DNA of 64,000 nt, taken from positions 2,506,001-2,570,000 of the forward strand of contig VICG01000008.1 of the NCBI GenBank assembly GCA_008692225.1. The letters are read 5' to 3'. The translations under genes and the position numbers were made by a program. The notes under the pieces were generated by a model, which saw only the letters and a program-made list of their open reading frames with translations, did not search any database and had not been told where the DNA came from. The DNA comes from Monilinia fructicola. Taxonomy: Eukaryota > Ascomycota > Leotiomycetes > Helotiales > Sclerotiniaceae. Position 1 is the first letter of the stretch; the number at the start of each line of letters is the position of its first letter. Of this stretch, positions 13,001 to 26,071 are shown piece by piece.

Positions 13001-15596
13001 AGGTGGACCATCTGGCCCCGACTTCACTGGAGTTAATTCTAATAATTTCTCCTCGTATTCTTTTCGTTGAATCTCCAATTGTTTGAGCATCTCTTCTTTG
13101 ACTTCTTTGAGTGTCTCTTCCATCCTCACTTTCTCCTTTTTAATCTCTTCAACCTCGACGTTGGCAGTTTTGGCGGTCTCCAGTTGCTCTTGAAACTCTT
13201 CCCTTTGCTTCTCCAGCTGGATTTGCATCTCTTCTCTAACTTCGCGCATCTTATCCTCAACCTCTCCTTGCTTTGGTGTCGATGGCATAGTTAGTGCAGT
13301 ATCCAAGGAGAAATTATCCAATGTACCATTCGAAAGATATTTTTCTCGTGTAGGATATGAAGTGTCCGAATCTAGGTCATCCTCTACGTTCGCATTTGCA
13401 CGTTCAGCCCTTGCTCGTTGAACATCCTCGAATAAAACGTTGAGTTCTTCATCGGATAATCCTGCAATCTTCTGATCAGTTCCCAAAATAGCACCAGCGG
13501 CTTCGCGCCTTGCGAATGACCAATCTGAAAGACCCCGTCCAGGCACAGGGGAGTCTGCTCGGCTACTTCCGTCAAGATCGAGGTCGGAGAGAGCTTTGCT
13601 AATAGTCCGATCATGAGTTGGCCGAGGTGTGGATGAAGGTGAAAATTTATCCCAGTCTTTGATGGTTTCCAATTGATTCGCGGTAACAGAATGCCGCAGA
13701 AGGCTTTGCTCTGCACGCTCCGCTCGAGCTTCTGTAGGATTATTAAACCTAAAAATATGAAAGTCGCCAAGAATAACTCTGTAACCACTTCTCAATCTAG
13801 TTGGCTTTTCAACTCTTTGCCCATTGACCATTACCGCTGCTCCTTCGTTCGGCACCAGAGTCACCACATTTTCAGCACCATTCTCAAAAGTACAATGTTC
13901 GTTTAATATACGAGTTCCGTTTAGTCGAATTTCCGCAGCCTGAGCTGCATTTGAATCGACGTTGCCGACGGTGGTGATCCCAGGTTTGAGGTTGTAGACC
14001 AGACATTCTGCAAGTAGTGGGTCATCCGACAAATTCACAAGATGGGGCATCTTCTTTGGTGTATGCAATCCAACGAAGCCCTTCTCGATGCTAATACCCA
14101 GTTCTTCCAGGGCCGCTTCTCGCTCCTTATGAATCTCTTCCGTCTTTTGCAATTTCTGTTCCCAGGTTTGATTGAGGTCCGAGTAGAGTTTTTCGCTTTG
14201 ATTAAGTTGTTCCGTAATCTCCGCTTTTGAGACTTTTTTGACCACACCTTCTGACGAAACGATGGTTACCATCTGCTTCTCTAATGGCGTACCTTCTGCA
14301 TAGACTTCATCCGCTGGACCAATCCCTCCTCCACCACCGCCGCCGCCTGTCAATTTACCTCGCAGTTGAGCCAATTCTTCTTTTAGCTCACGAATCATAC
14401 GAGCATTTGCATCCTCGTTTACAACTGCGTGATTCTTGATTCTCTTCGCACTATCGGCATATCTCAAGGTACTCAGAGTTTCATCGAAATTAATATCTGC
14501 AGGACTAATGGCTGCAATCATAGCTGTCATACTATTTCCTCCTAGCGAATCTTTTAGCAGCCAAGTCAGAACACTGTCTCTATATGGAACTTGGTTCCCC
14601 TTTCCAACTTTCTTCTTCTTCCCTTCTGATAGATCCGCCAGCGCAGCAATAACTCTCCCAAGTGTCGATAAAGATCTATTAATCTCAGCACCTTCTTTCA
14701 ATCGAGCTCCAGTTGCACCAGTTGAATTCGCTCGTTCGGAACCCGCCAAATCGACCAAACTAATTTTTGCAACCTTTTCCATGGCCATCTTTGTCTCCAC
14801 ATCTAAACGCTTCTGTGTTAAGGTTAAAGTAAAGACAGCATGACTTCTACTAGAGGTCTCGTTCATGTTCGTAGCTGCGACCGTGCGAGCTTTATTCCCC
14901 TCATCCATCAAATTCTCAATCTCCTGAAAGCTGCTCACCACCAATTTTGCCAAGTCTTCCACATATGGTCCAGTAGAAGGGTGTTCTCGAACTTTCAGGT
15001 TGCCTTTCGTCGATGGATTTAAAAGATCTCGGACTCGTTCATTGTAGATTTCCAGATATGATACTTCGACGGTGCACTTCAGATTACTGTCCTGCTGTAA
15101 TTCCCCTATCCTCTCAAACATATCCTGACAAATCTTTGGAATCACACCTGCATCTTTCCCATATCCCATCATCGAGTAAGATTTTCCTGAGCCCGTTTGA
15201 CCATACGCGAAGATGCAATTATTGTAACCCTGAAAGGCATTATCCAAAAGTGGTTTTCCCAAATCCGTATGGAGGTTATCTTGTCCTGCGTAACTCGGAT
15301 CATTTTTGTCAAAGGACCAGTATGAACGATCGAATGCGAAAACCTTCTGGCCCGAATCCCCCTTCCCACCCTTTGCATCTCTTGATTTCGCTTCATGTCC
15401 ATCTGGTGGTGTAATGACCGTTTGGGCACCTTTCATTTGCACTATACATTTTGCTCCGCGATCGATTTCTATGTTGGGGATATCAGTACTGACACAAGAA
15501 TGGGGTTTGACAACATATTATCCACTGCATACCTCTGCTGTTGAACGGCCTACACCGCACAACGACCTTGATATTTCCACCACCACCGGGCGCCAT
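10072..15596 (-). CDS. uncA: Kinesin-3 motor (UncA/KIF1/Unc-104 type), apparent frameshift in the PH domain
   Basis: Plus-end microtubule motor that in filamentous fungi carries vesicles and early endosomes. Exon 1 is 15596-15533; after a 64-nt intron, exon 2 runs from 15468 to the stop at 10072. Expected length is about 1819 residues, normal for the family. In order: motor domain (VVVRCRPFNSRE at residue 11, P-loop GQTGSGKS, switch I NETSSRSH, switch II LVDLAGSE), neck and coiled coil, FHA domain (around RLNGTRILNEHCTFENG), second coiled coil, KIF1B/DUF3694 region, Pro/Ser-rich linker and C-terminal PH domain (KGGYLL through WIRRFVELRRPYLHIH to YGTNNTWLFRA). Frame is lost in an A5 run (plus-strand T5, 10609-10613). 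The total coding length is exactly one base too long, so an extra A fits. A 52-nt intron would also restore frame but has a poor donor and would delete the first PH strand. Confidence 0.93.
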
Positions 15597-16060
15597 CTTG
15601 CAGAGGTTGAACAGACCAAGTTACCCTTTTGTTAAGCCCGTCTTTCCACAACCGCGATTTCCGAGGGGTATTGTCTAATTTATGTGATGGAATTATGAAG
15701 TTGGGATCGAATAGACCAATGCCCAATAAGATAATGAGGCACCAAGTTGAGTCATGGAAAGAGAAAAAGAGGTCGTTGTCCTGAATTGATCAGTGTATCG
15801 TGGTTATCATTGTTGTTATCGTCTGACGTCGTTAATAGGTATTATTTGTTTTTAAGTTTCTTATGGAGTTAAGTATCGGCGCCAAATCAATATATGCGCC
15901 TTGATAATGTTGGATCGAAGATGATGACTTGATATGGATATGATGGGTATCTAGGCAGGTAATTTTAGGTGTATAGCAATAGTAACGGTAGTCGTAATAG
16001 TGATATTAGTTTTCAAGGTAAGACAAATGAAGAGGTTGGTGGTTCAAGGTTCGGTATTGA

Positions 16061-16084
16061 AATGAATGAATGAATGAATGAATG
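16061..16084. repeat. (AATG)n microsatellite
   Basis: Six perfect copies of a four-base unit upstream of the kinesin gene. Confidence 0.9.
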
Positions 16085-16479
16085 GACGTTGAAGCTTCTC
16101 AAGTTGAAGGATTGTAAGATAGGTGCTCTGTTGTTGCTCCCTCTGTACTCGCTCGCTGGCTCGTACTGAATTTCGTCAATAATTTGAGATGAGGTGGCAC
16201 GAGGTCTTGGGGAGTCTGTCAGTTAGTAGCAGGTAATGTTAGTAATTAATAAGTAACCTTCGATACTTATTAAGTAACCTTGACTGACATCCATGGATAA
16301 CATAACATTTAATGTTGACAGTCGCGTCGCCAGGGCAAACCTCGCCTCTCCTTGAAATGTTTAAATTTAAAAGGGATGATTGGAATCATTAAGAAATGGA
16401 TAACCTTGGAAGGCATCAAATGAGGAGGTTACAATGATTATTAATAATACAGTAATACGGTAATACAACATAAATAATA

Positions 16480-16803
16480 TAACTAATATAACGTATAATA
16501 ATATAAATAAATATAAAAATATAATAATATAAATAATATAAATAATATAAATAATATAAATAATATAAATAATATAAATAATATAAAATAATATAAATAA
16601 TATAAATAATAATAATAATATAGATAATATAAATAATATAAATAATATAGATAATATAGATAATATAGATAATATAGATAATATAAATAATATAATAATA
16701 TAAATAATATAATATATAATAAATAATATAAATAATATAAATAATATAAATAATATAAATAATATAAATAATATAAATAATATAAAATAATATACAATAA
16801 TAT
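16480..16803. repeat. AT-only microsatellite/minisatellite (ATAATATAA-type)
   Basis: More than 300 bp built almost only from A and T, in tandem units close to ATAATATAA with occasional ATAG variants. It reads as a Tyr/Leu-rich open frame on the minus strand, which is an artefact. Confidence 0.95.
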
Positions 16804-17984
16804 AATTTAGCTAAAAGAGTAAATGAATAGAGAACCTTGAAATCTTATAAGTATAGTGAAAATACATATTATTATTTTTGATATACATAATGTATTCATA
16901 CAAGTATATTCAATTGGATTCCGGTCAAGGTAACCAACCGCCCTACCTTAGAATTACCTAGTAGGTAGATAGATGGGTAGATAGATATCCATGGATGGAT
17001 GGTCTTTGGTTTTGAATATCTAGGTGGACTGTAATAATTAAAGCATGAATTTGAACATTCAACATCCTCGATCGGATGAACTACTATTACCTCACCTACC
17101 TAGTCCCTAAGGTTCGAATAGATGGAGTAAAAGAGAATTCTCTTCTCTTCTAGCCGTTGCTCTTATGAGTGATGAGCGAGTCCAAGGTTGTCCTATAACT
17201 TACATCTCCCTCCCTACTTACTTATATTCATTCAATATAAGGTTACAACTCCGTATACCATACCGGTCGCTCACTTTATATTGGTTGGCGAACTGTTGTG
17301 GTATGCTGATAAGAAATATTTGAGGATCGGGAGAACGTTAACTACTAGGTAGGTATGCACAACAATACCTAGTAGGTATTCCTTTCTTCGTGTATTGGTA
17401 TCGATATCATTAGACCGCATTTCGAGTTCTTCGCTTCGTGATGTGAAGCTTTCAAAGTACGAAGTGATAATGTGCAGAGGAGAATACGAGTAGAAGCAAA
17501 TGATCCCCTCGGAATAAATCTTCCGTTCCCTCCCGTGTTATTGATGATAATCATGAGTTCCCCGTCGTGTCTTCTTTCTTACCATACGCTGGGCATCATT
17601 TTGCTTTTACCCTCGAGGGACCAGGTAAAATATGGAAGAAGATCGCCCAAAGATGTCTCGTAACTTACACTCATATCTCTCGGGCGCGAAAAGTGTTGCA
17701 ATGTACGACCATATCAACCGCTCATCCTATAGAATGTGTAACCGACCGTTGCCGGTGTCAAGAATGGGATACCGAAGCTTCGGGGAACCTATCAAAAGGA
17801 TCCGGTTAGAAGTGTAGAAGATTAAATATGTTGTATCCTGTAACCCCAGATGTAAGTATCCGTCATGATCACCAAGGGTCTTCAACCTTGAGAGTTTTTT
17901 CTATATCTGTACCTGGGGAACAAATGTGATGGTTGTATGAAACTGTTGAACATGAGTATATACTAATTGGGTAGGTATATGTAT

Positions 17985-18119
17985 GGATATGTGTATGTAT
18001 ATATGTATATGTATATATGTATGTATATATGTATGTATATATGTATGTATATATGTATGTATATATGTATGTATATATGTATGTATATATGTATGTATAT
18101 ATGTATGTATATATGTATG

Positions 18120-18176
<57 letters not shown>
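17985..18176. repeat. (GTATGTATAT)n tandem repeat
   Basis: About 19 near-perfect ten-base units, alternating GTATGTATAT with a few longer TATATAT interruptions near 18140 and 18165. All frames stay open through it, so the open frames here are spurious. Confidence 0.95.
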
Positions 18177-18462
18177 GACTCGGTAGATACTAATACAGAG
18201 GTAATATGGAGAATTTATATTTTTCTGTATTCGAGACATGTCCGTGAGGTGATGCGGGATGTATTACTCAGTAGTATTTTTATACTCGAGTATATACGGA
18301 GTAGAACTATACCTGGATACCTAGTACACTACCTAGATAACCTTAATCAACATCAAGCCGTGCCCCGGTGATATATTACACATACCTACCTACCTACCTA
18401 TGCCTCATACATTATTTACGATCCAATTGATGAATGCCCAGGTGATATGAGAACTTGGAATA

Positions 18463-18488
18463 TACCTACCTAGGTACCTAGGTAGGTA
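18463..18488. repeat. 26-bp perfect palindrome built from CCTAGG words
   Basis: TACCTACCTAGG followed by TACCTAGGTAGGTA reads identically on both strands. It is the most elaborate member of the TACCTAGGTA family in the window. Confidence 0.9.
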
Positions 18489-18660
18489 CCTCGTACATCT
18501 TTCGATTTTCAATATTGGTGTAAGTTTGTGCTATGAAGAAAAAGAAGGTGATGATCGGTTTGTTCGGTAGGCAATCTCTGTATCGTTTCGATAGATGCAC
18601 ATGGTGGTAGTATCATCGATATCTCAATCTGTCCGGAGTCAGTAGATGTGGTAGGTACTA

Positions 18661-18693
18661 AGTAGGTAGGTAGGTAGGTAGGTAGGTAGGTAG
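18661..18693. repeat. (GGTA)n microsatellite
   Basis: About eight tandem GGTA/TAGG units. Confidence 0.9.
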
Positions 18694-19130
18694 ATGGATG
18701 GGTCGATAGTGAGGTCGATAGTTAGATGTGGTAATGATACTAGTAGGTATGGGGAATTGAATGCCATGAGCCGAGAATGCGAGAAATCTACCGAAAAGAA
18801 TTATATAAGCTTACTGTGAACGGAGTAGGATAGCCCTAGATGTTGATGTGTAGATAGATGTACCCGAGATTGTGATATATTCTCTTGATCGCCATGCCAA
18901 ATAAGAATAATACAGAAATACAGTACGGAGTACTCTGCAGATTAATAACACTCTCCAGGGCTGTAGATAGATCCATGGAGACCTAGTAGATACTAGATAC
19001 CTAGGTACTAGATAGTAGATACATCAGACCAGACCCAGTCAATACTGAATAATAAAAGAGACAGCTGGAGGTAATTCTAAACAAATCGGAAGCCCTATTC
19101 AATATTCCTATATACGGGGAGGTATACCTC

Positions 19131-19159
19131 GTATGTATGTATGTATGTATGTATGTATG
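19131..19159. repeat. (GTAT)n microsatellite
   Basis: Seven perfect GTAT units. Confidence 0.9.
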
Positions 19160-20254
19160 TGTTATACAGTATCTAGCTAAGGACCTCCAGCTACCTAGGT
19201 AGGTAGTAGGTACCGTACCCGACCTACTAGTACCCTACTTACCTAGATAGTCAGGTGTTGGTTGGTGTTGATATCCATGGACATATGAACTAACCCCTCT
19301 TTCCTTTCTTGAGCCCACTTCCTTCCCCTCGATTACTTAATTCAATTTAATTTGTTCACTCCAAAAGCTACTAAATTCCTTACTTACCACTCGCACAGCC
19401 TCGGTTACGTGTTAGCTACCTACCCAAACATTCATACATCCACCGGCCTCCTGAAAAGAGCACACTCCGTATATTTATTACTCCGTACGCTTTGCTCTAT
19501 CGTGAAGCATACATGCATATACATACATATCCGTAGACCCCCAGCTACCTATTATACAATAAACTCTTACAAAATAAACATTTGCACGCCACCACACGCA
19601 CATTTCACATTGAATTATATAAAAATGGCTGCCAGCTAGTCACAACCGAGAAAAAAATAGGAAAGAAAAAATGAAAAGAAAAAATACAGTAAATGCTAAA
19701 TCATGAATAATAATCGTCCCAGTATGGAATAAATAATACAGTCATAACCAGCCCGAGGGATTAAAGTACACCTTAGTAACCTCAAGCTAACAAGGGGCAA
19801 AAGAAGCTTTGGTAAACAAGAACAGACGCTTGTTCTAACCTTACACCAAAAAAAGATTTCCTCTTCCTTTTGCTGGACAAACACCTCAACATAAGAAAAA
19901 ATTCTCTTCAACTTGGTTAATTCAAATTCTCGATAAATACCTCCTCAAGACAAATCTCAAATCAAATCAACTCAAATCAAATCAAATCAGATCAAATCAA
20001 ACCTAGTAAGTTCCTTGTTATGTATTATCCTGTCGCATGTTGTTTTTCCATATACAGTCCAAGACAAGTACTTTGGTCCTCTCTGAAACCCCACTACCAT
20101 CCCGCTTTGAAATTGGAAATTCCTTCAATTCCTTTCTATTCATCAAGCTTCAAAGCCAGAAGCTTCAATTTCTAATCCTACATTACCTTGTCAAACACAA
20201 AAAGACTGACCAGGAACTCAATCAATCATAGACAACACAAATTCTTCAATCATC

Positions 20255-21471
20255 ATGGATTCTTTCGGAGCTCAACAAGGTGGTGGTAGTGGACGTGGAT
20301 GCTTCACCTGTGAGTTTGGAACAACTTCTTCCTATCCTTCATATCCTTCATTCCAACAATTCCCAAACTCCGATCTTTTTCCTTTCGAAATTTTCAATTC
20401 TATGAATTGAAACAAGAATAATATCTGCGAGGATAAATATTTGAGATATGATTTTCATATCATCATCTGCCTGGAAAAAAGTGTGGTCGATTGTTTGAAC
20501 TTGTCTACAAACACAATTCTTTCAAAGAAAACTCTGCAAATATACCTCTGCAACAACAAACAATACATCAAATAACATTCCAATCCAATCTTCAACCATA
20601 TTGCATCCTTTGCACATCATACAAACACTATTTAAGACAACCCTGGAATATAAGCTGATAAAAGAAATTCAAGGCGGAAATGAAGGTCATCAAGCTCGTG
20701 AATGCCCAAGCCGTGGACCAGCCAAGTGCTACAACTGCGACAGTAAGATACTATTCTCCAATTATCAGAACAAATTCATGCTAACACATATCTAGACCCA
20801 GGTCATTTGAGCCGTGATTGCCCAGAGGGACCAAAGGAGAAGGTCTGCTACAGAGTAAGTCTTTAATTCCTCAAAGCTGAAGTTGCACAAACCATTAACA
20901 TAATCTCTAGTGCGGTACGTCCGGACACATCTCCAAGGACTGCTCCAACCCACCAACTGAGGGTGCTGGCCGTGGTGGCGGATACGGTGGCGGATACGGA
21001 GGTGGCGGTGGACAACAATGTTACAAGGTAAGGTCGAAGACAAACAATTTTTATCATATATCGCTAATTGTTTTTCTTTTGCAGTGCTCAAAGATTGGCC
21101 ACATCGCCCGCAACTGCCCAGAGGCTGGTGGATACGGTGGAAACCAAGGTTATGGAGGTAACCAAGGTGGATACGGTGGTGGATTCGGTGGTGGCCGTCA
21201 AGGAAGCCAGACCTGCTTCTCATGCGGTGGTTACGGACATCTTTCCCGTGACTGCACCCAAGGTCAAAAGTGCTACAACTGTGGTGAAGTAAGTCATTTT
21301 CAAATGTAACCTTCCACTCAACTAGTATACTAACAAGATTTCTAGGTTGGTCACTTGTCCCGTGACTGCAGCCAAGAGACTTCCGAAGCTCGTAGATGCT
21401 ACGAATGCAAGCAAGAGGGTCACGAGAAGCTTGATTGCCCTTTGAGAAAGAAGGCTTTCGGCCAAGAATAA
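20255..21471 (+). CDS. gis2: CCHC zinc-knuckle nucleic-acid-binding protein, Gis2/CNBP type
   Basis: Single-stranded RNA/DNA-binding protein; Gis2/CNBP homologues associate with translating mRNA and ribosomes. Six exons: 20255-20309, 20674-20742, 20796-20854, 20911-21027, 21085-21288 and 21346-21471. They join in frame to 209 residues. Seven C-X2-C-X4-H-X4-C knuckles are present, the same number as in yeast Gis2 and human [94 protein letters not shown] and [16 protein letters not shown] Gly/Tyr-rich RGG-like linker separates knuckles three, four and five. Intron 1 is unusually long (364 nt) and splits the first knuckle; the others are 53-57 nt. Several introns fall within or next to knuckles. 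The long first intron may carry regulatory signals, but none is evident. Confidence 0.95.
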
Positions 21472-23641
21472 ATATTCAGTGCTTGATGCACGGCGCATGA
21501 ATTACATCGAAGATGACAATTCTACACATCTACGATCGGAAGCTATGACGAAACGAAAAACCCTGGTGTATTTTCGAAGGGTAGTAACTTGATTCAAGGA
21601 CTGCAGAACCGACAACTTCTTTGTATAATTGTACCCACATTTGCGACTCTGTTCCAAAAATGTCGCCTTTCCATTTTTCTATTTCCTTTTGAAAAAAAAA
21701 TAACCTACTCCTCTTTTGGAGTTTCATGTTGCGTTGCTTCATATCTGGGTTTAGAGTTTGGCCTTTGCTACCATAACTTTCTATCGGATTTCATGGATGG
21801 ATTCAAAAAAGTCATATCACTCACGTTAATGCGTTTTTTCTATTTTATTTGCGAAGTATGAAGTTTCGAGGATGATTGATGCTAGATTCTCCACAAATTT
21901 TCCATAATGTAAAGGAAAGAAAGGAGATTTATGGATGATGGAGATGCTGGAGCATATGATTCATGCGGCTAAGACTTGAGTTATGGAGATTGGTATCGAT
22001 GGATAAAGATATCTGGTGGGCACTGTCAAGGGACACTGGAGAAGTATGCATGCGAGCGGTCAGATAAAGTAAAGGACTTGAGAATAAGATTAAAAAAATG
22101 AAAGAAGATATTTGAAGGGCGATTTAATTATGCGGTTATCAGTTTGTAGTGAATGATGGTGATGTGGATTTAACTTTGGTTCGGATCTGATTATCCAGTT
22201 TAGGGATATATTGATTGGTTATGTTAGTGCATGGAGGAGGATCATGAGATCTATTCAAATTTCAAACTCGATTAGATCGAAGACCATCAATCCCCTCTCG
22301 CCCCTCCGATCCTTCTGCCTTCATCTTACCATCCTGTCCCACCCAACTTCCACCCTCACCCAAATCAACCAAGCCCTTCCCGCTCTCCTTCCGACTCTTT
22401 TAATGTCGATTGTGGGTGGAAGGAGGAGAATCTGATGAAGATGCAGTGGGGTTTGAGATGCGATGGGTGTCGTGTAGGTGGCTAGTATATGATATGTCTG
22501 TTGTGGGATTCGCTGGTGGGAGGAGTATGTCGCGAATAGATAGATAGATGGGAAGAGAGGAACTTACCAAGCGAGAACGCGAAGTGCATATCTAGCTGGA
22601 TTAGAAGGTTTCATCTGCTTTTTATTGTAGGGATCGGAATGGAATGGTATGGAGAATATTCCCTGTGAGATATGGGTATGTGATGGATGTGCTCGTTCTG
22701 GGATTTTGGTGCGTCGATGGATATATGTGGTGATTTGGATTTGGATTTGGATGGGGATGGGGATCTAGTTGGATTTCTGGTGATTGGCATGGATGGAAAA
22801 TATTATGATGATGGCATTGGCGTTGGGGTTTGTAGGAAGAGTGGCGATAAGGATAGGGCATGATGGAGGAAGGGTATGTGGTCGAGGGGCGGGATGGATA
22901 GAGAGGTGTTTAGCTGGGTTGGGGGGTTTTGTGTTGGGATGGCAGTCATAGGGGATACGGTGTTAGTTTATGGAATATGGGGTAGGACATGTGGTTGGGT
23001 AGATGAAGTGAAGAGTTGAAGTGTGCGTTTTAGTTTTGATGCTGATGTTGATGTTGAAGTTCTGATACATGATTCAAAACTCGAGTTCGAACTTGCATAT
23101 ATCCTCTCTGATAGCATTTCAAAATACACACCCAGCTACCCAGAACATCTTCTGATGAGCTCCCCAAAATACTTAGCCCCAGAAACTTACCCCTCAAGCT
23201 GCTCCGGGTCAGCTTTGCACAATTTGCGTCTCGTCCCCCAAGTGCATCTCAGTTCATTATGTTCTTTTGCTGACTACTTTCATTCATTTCAAGGTCATCT
23301 TAATAATGGAGGAGGGTTTCTATGGAAACTTCCATCAGTGTTCATAATGTATTGCATCTATTTTGTAACTAACTATCTACTCTTCGAACTTGCAATACAC
23401 ATCTTCCCTCGAATCTCCCTCTATCTACTGTATTGCGTCGTATCTATAGTATAGTATTATATAATGTGGTGTACCATGATGCATCCATTCATTGAATTAT
23501 CATCGTTTAATGATCATATCCATATCCATATCCATATCCATTTACCCCATCCCATCAAATCCATCCCATGTAAACTATAAGTTCAAACGCGAAATAAAAA
23601 GAATCAAACTTCAAAGTGGCAACGAAAGCAGGTATCCCATA
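21472..23641. other. Spacer between convergent genes
   Basis: About 2.2 kb between the zinc-knuckle gene and the 3' end of the DHA2 transporter. Some GGAT-rich runs occur (about 22730-22770), and there is a (CCATAT)n hexamer tract near 23515-23540. I see no supported gene. Confidence 0.5.
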
Positions 23642-26071
23642 TCAAACGGTAAATCTCCTCTCATCCTTAACCTCCACCTCCATAACCCTCGTACCTCTCC
23701 CTCTTACTCCCTCCACAACGTCATATTCCATCCCCTCATCTTTAATCTTCCGCTCCTCCTTACACTTGATGCAAACCTCAAACATGTCTCCACTGCTACT
23801 CTCCCAATGACATTGACTTCCCCTACGATTTTTCCAGAATCCAGCTCGTGGTCGATTCTCCCAGCTCCATCTTGGAAGACTAAGAAGTCCCTGAGCAATA
23901 TCATTCATGGTTCTGGCACGGGGAAGGCTAGGATCATAACGTTGAGCATTGATAATTCCTTCTCGGTATTCGTGATGGGTTTGTTCATTGACCTTGAGAT
24001 TGAGAGGAGAAGGTCGATTGGGGCGAGTGAGAGGGAGAGTGCGATTTGTTCCAAGACTGCGACCAAGTTCCACTGTTCGAAAGCGTGCTAGACAGTCAAG
24101 GAAGGAACCTAAGCCATGCGCACTTTGATCATTGGATGGTGAACGATTGACAGTCGTGTCACTGTTGATTTCCGGAATTATCGTTGTCGTGCTACTGGAA
24201 ATACTGGCATTGTCCCTCGTGCGGGTTTTTATACGCATGAAAGGGATGGTTGAGAGACTGATGGCGGCGAATATGATGGAGCAAATGTAGACACGGCGAT
24301 AGGAGAGATTTGCGTCTTCAATACTAGCTTTGGTAGAAGTGGCTGTGTTGAAGACGGCAGATGTAATTGCCAGACCGATGGTTATGGACAGTCTGTAGGC
24401 CGTTTGAATAATTCCAACGCCAAGAGAAGCTTGGGTTGGCATTTGCTTATTCGCGTATAGCTACAATTTATTAGAGAGGGTGGTGATGAGTGCGAATGGA
24501 GTTTTATGGCAGGGAGAGGATAAAAGTGATGGATAGGAAAGACAGAATGGGAGACTTACATTTGCAACGATGAATTGAAAATCCGCACCAATAACTGTAA
24601 TAACAAGGGCAGGGAATAGAAAGGCCCAGTATGATGTATCTTCTTTGATGAAAAGTAACAAAACTGCACCCGCAAGATACATCACAGAGCCAATACCCAT
24701 CACTATTGTTCCATGAACCTTTTGTACTAACCATTGGCCCAAGAAACTCCAGAAGACTCCTGCTATTGCTTGGGGCAACATACGAGCAGCAATTTGGAGA
24801 GGTGCGTACTGTTGTACATTTTGCATGTACAATGTGATCCAGAATTCGTTTGTAACGAAAGATCCGTATCCAAATCCCATACAGATTACACACAGGCTAA
24901 AATTTCCATTGCGCCAGACGGTGAGATCGAGGAGGGGATTTTCATAGAAGTATTCCCAAGCTATGAAGCTGAGGATGAAGAAGACTCCAAATATAAGCAT
25001 AAGAACGACGTGTACAGATAACCAGCCATTCTGAGGTCCTTCACTACCAATTAGTCAGTGCTAGTCTTGCAGCTACGGGGTATGATCGATCAAATACTTA
25101 CGTTAATCCTGCGGATAAGAGAGCTACGCCTAGAATAATGAACACGGAGCCAGCATAATCGAACTGTCGGATTGCTTGATCTCTATTCCCATACTTAGGA
25201 ATAACTGGTACCGTCCAGGAAGCGATTATGACCATGACAAGATAGAAAATAGCTTGGACGACGAAACTCGCTCTCCACCCATGATATTTAACGGCAAGAC
25301 CTGAAGAAACACTCCCAAGAATGAAACCAACTGGATTCCCGGTTCCAAGAACTCCACATGCCATATTTCTCCTAGGACCTTCTGGATAGGTAGCAAAAAG
25401 AATGCCAACGGCTGGAGGAGCAATAACTGCAGTGCATAGCCCAAGGAAGCCGCAGACAACGATGAGTTCGATTGGACCGGGTGCCCAGGCGGCGATGAGG
25501 GAAAAAGCACTCATGGATAGTAATCCAATCAGTAGTTGCATTTTGCGACCGAGTTCATCGGCTACTTTACCGGATAAGAGCATGAACGATCCGCTGCCAA
25601 GTCTGCTTTTTTGTTAGCACTTAGTGGTTCTAACCACATCCATAAACTCAAGAAGTAAAGACATAGATAGAATACTTACCCTACTGCGGCTGCGATCCAC
25701 GTCAACTGAGGCGAAGTTGCGTTTAAAGCTTGGCCAATAGTCTCAGTCATGACAAGAATGACACCCTGGAGGACGGTCGTGGAAGATGATGATAACATGA
25801 CTGTGAATAGGAAAGCCCATTCTTGAGCCCAATTTGAAAAATGTACGGGTCGAGAATTTGCGGCGTGATCGGTCATAACTCGTAGTCTTCCTACTTCTAG
25901 GTCGCATTCTTTGAAAGTTGGGTCGTATGTGGAATAGTGTCTGTTCGAAGAGTACTTGGTAGGGATTGGTCCAGGACCTCCAGGGTATATTCTTTCCTGG
26001 GGAAGATAGATTGTAGGTGGAGATACCATACGAGGGTGAGGAAAGTCCATTAAATTGAAAGTACCTGCCAT
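23642..26071 (-). CDS. MFS drug:H+ antiporter, DHA2 (14-helix, ATR1-like)
   Basis: Proton-driven exporter of the plasma or vacuolar membrane; the substrate cannot be told. Exons are 26071-25680, 25602-25102, 25043-24560 and 24460-23642; introns of 77, 58 and 99 nt keep the frame. The product has 731 residues. It has a hydrophilic N-terminus of about 85 residues, then WAQEWAFLFTVMLSSSSTTV opening helix 1. Motif A is GKVADELGRK (about residues 142-150). A motif C-like GxxxGPxxG region is represented by GVLGTGNPVGFILGSV. The hydrophobic segments suit 14 helices. The C-terminus is unusual: about 200 hydrophilic residues after the last helix (IPFMRIKTRTR), with no motif I recognise. The ATG at 26071 has an AAAAAG context; an in-frame extension upstream to 26119 lacks an ATG, and a 5' leader intron ending ACAAATAG is possible. 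Confidence 0.9.

Larger units (their letters stand above)
15597..20254. other. Microsatellite-rich spacer, no supported gene
   Basis: This 4.66-kb divergent spacer lies between the kinesin gene and the zinc-knuckle gene. It contains several simple-repeat tracts (listed separately), many TACCTAGGTA-type palindromes and TACGGAGTA words. A pentanucleotide-like AATCA tract at about 19957-20000 lies just before the zinc-knuckle gene. Open frames here are artefacts of the repeats. Confidence 0.7.

Noticed and set aside
16483..16797. Minus-strand Tyr/Leu-rich open frame
   Set aside because: Translation of an A/T-only tandem repeat.
17901..18371. Open frames of Cys-Met-Tyr-Ile or Tyr-Ile-His-Thr repeats on both strands
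   Set aside because: Translation of the GTATGTATAT microsatellite.
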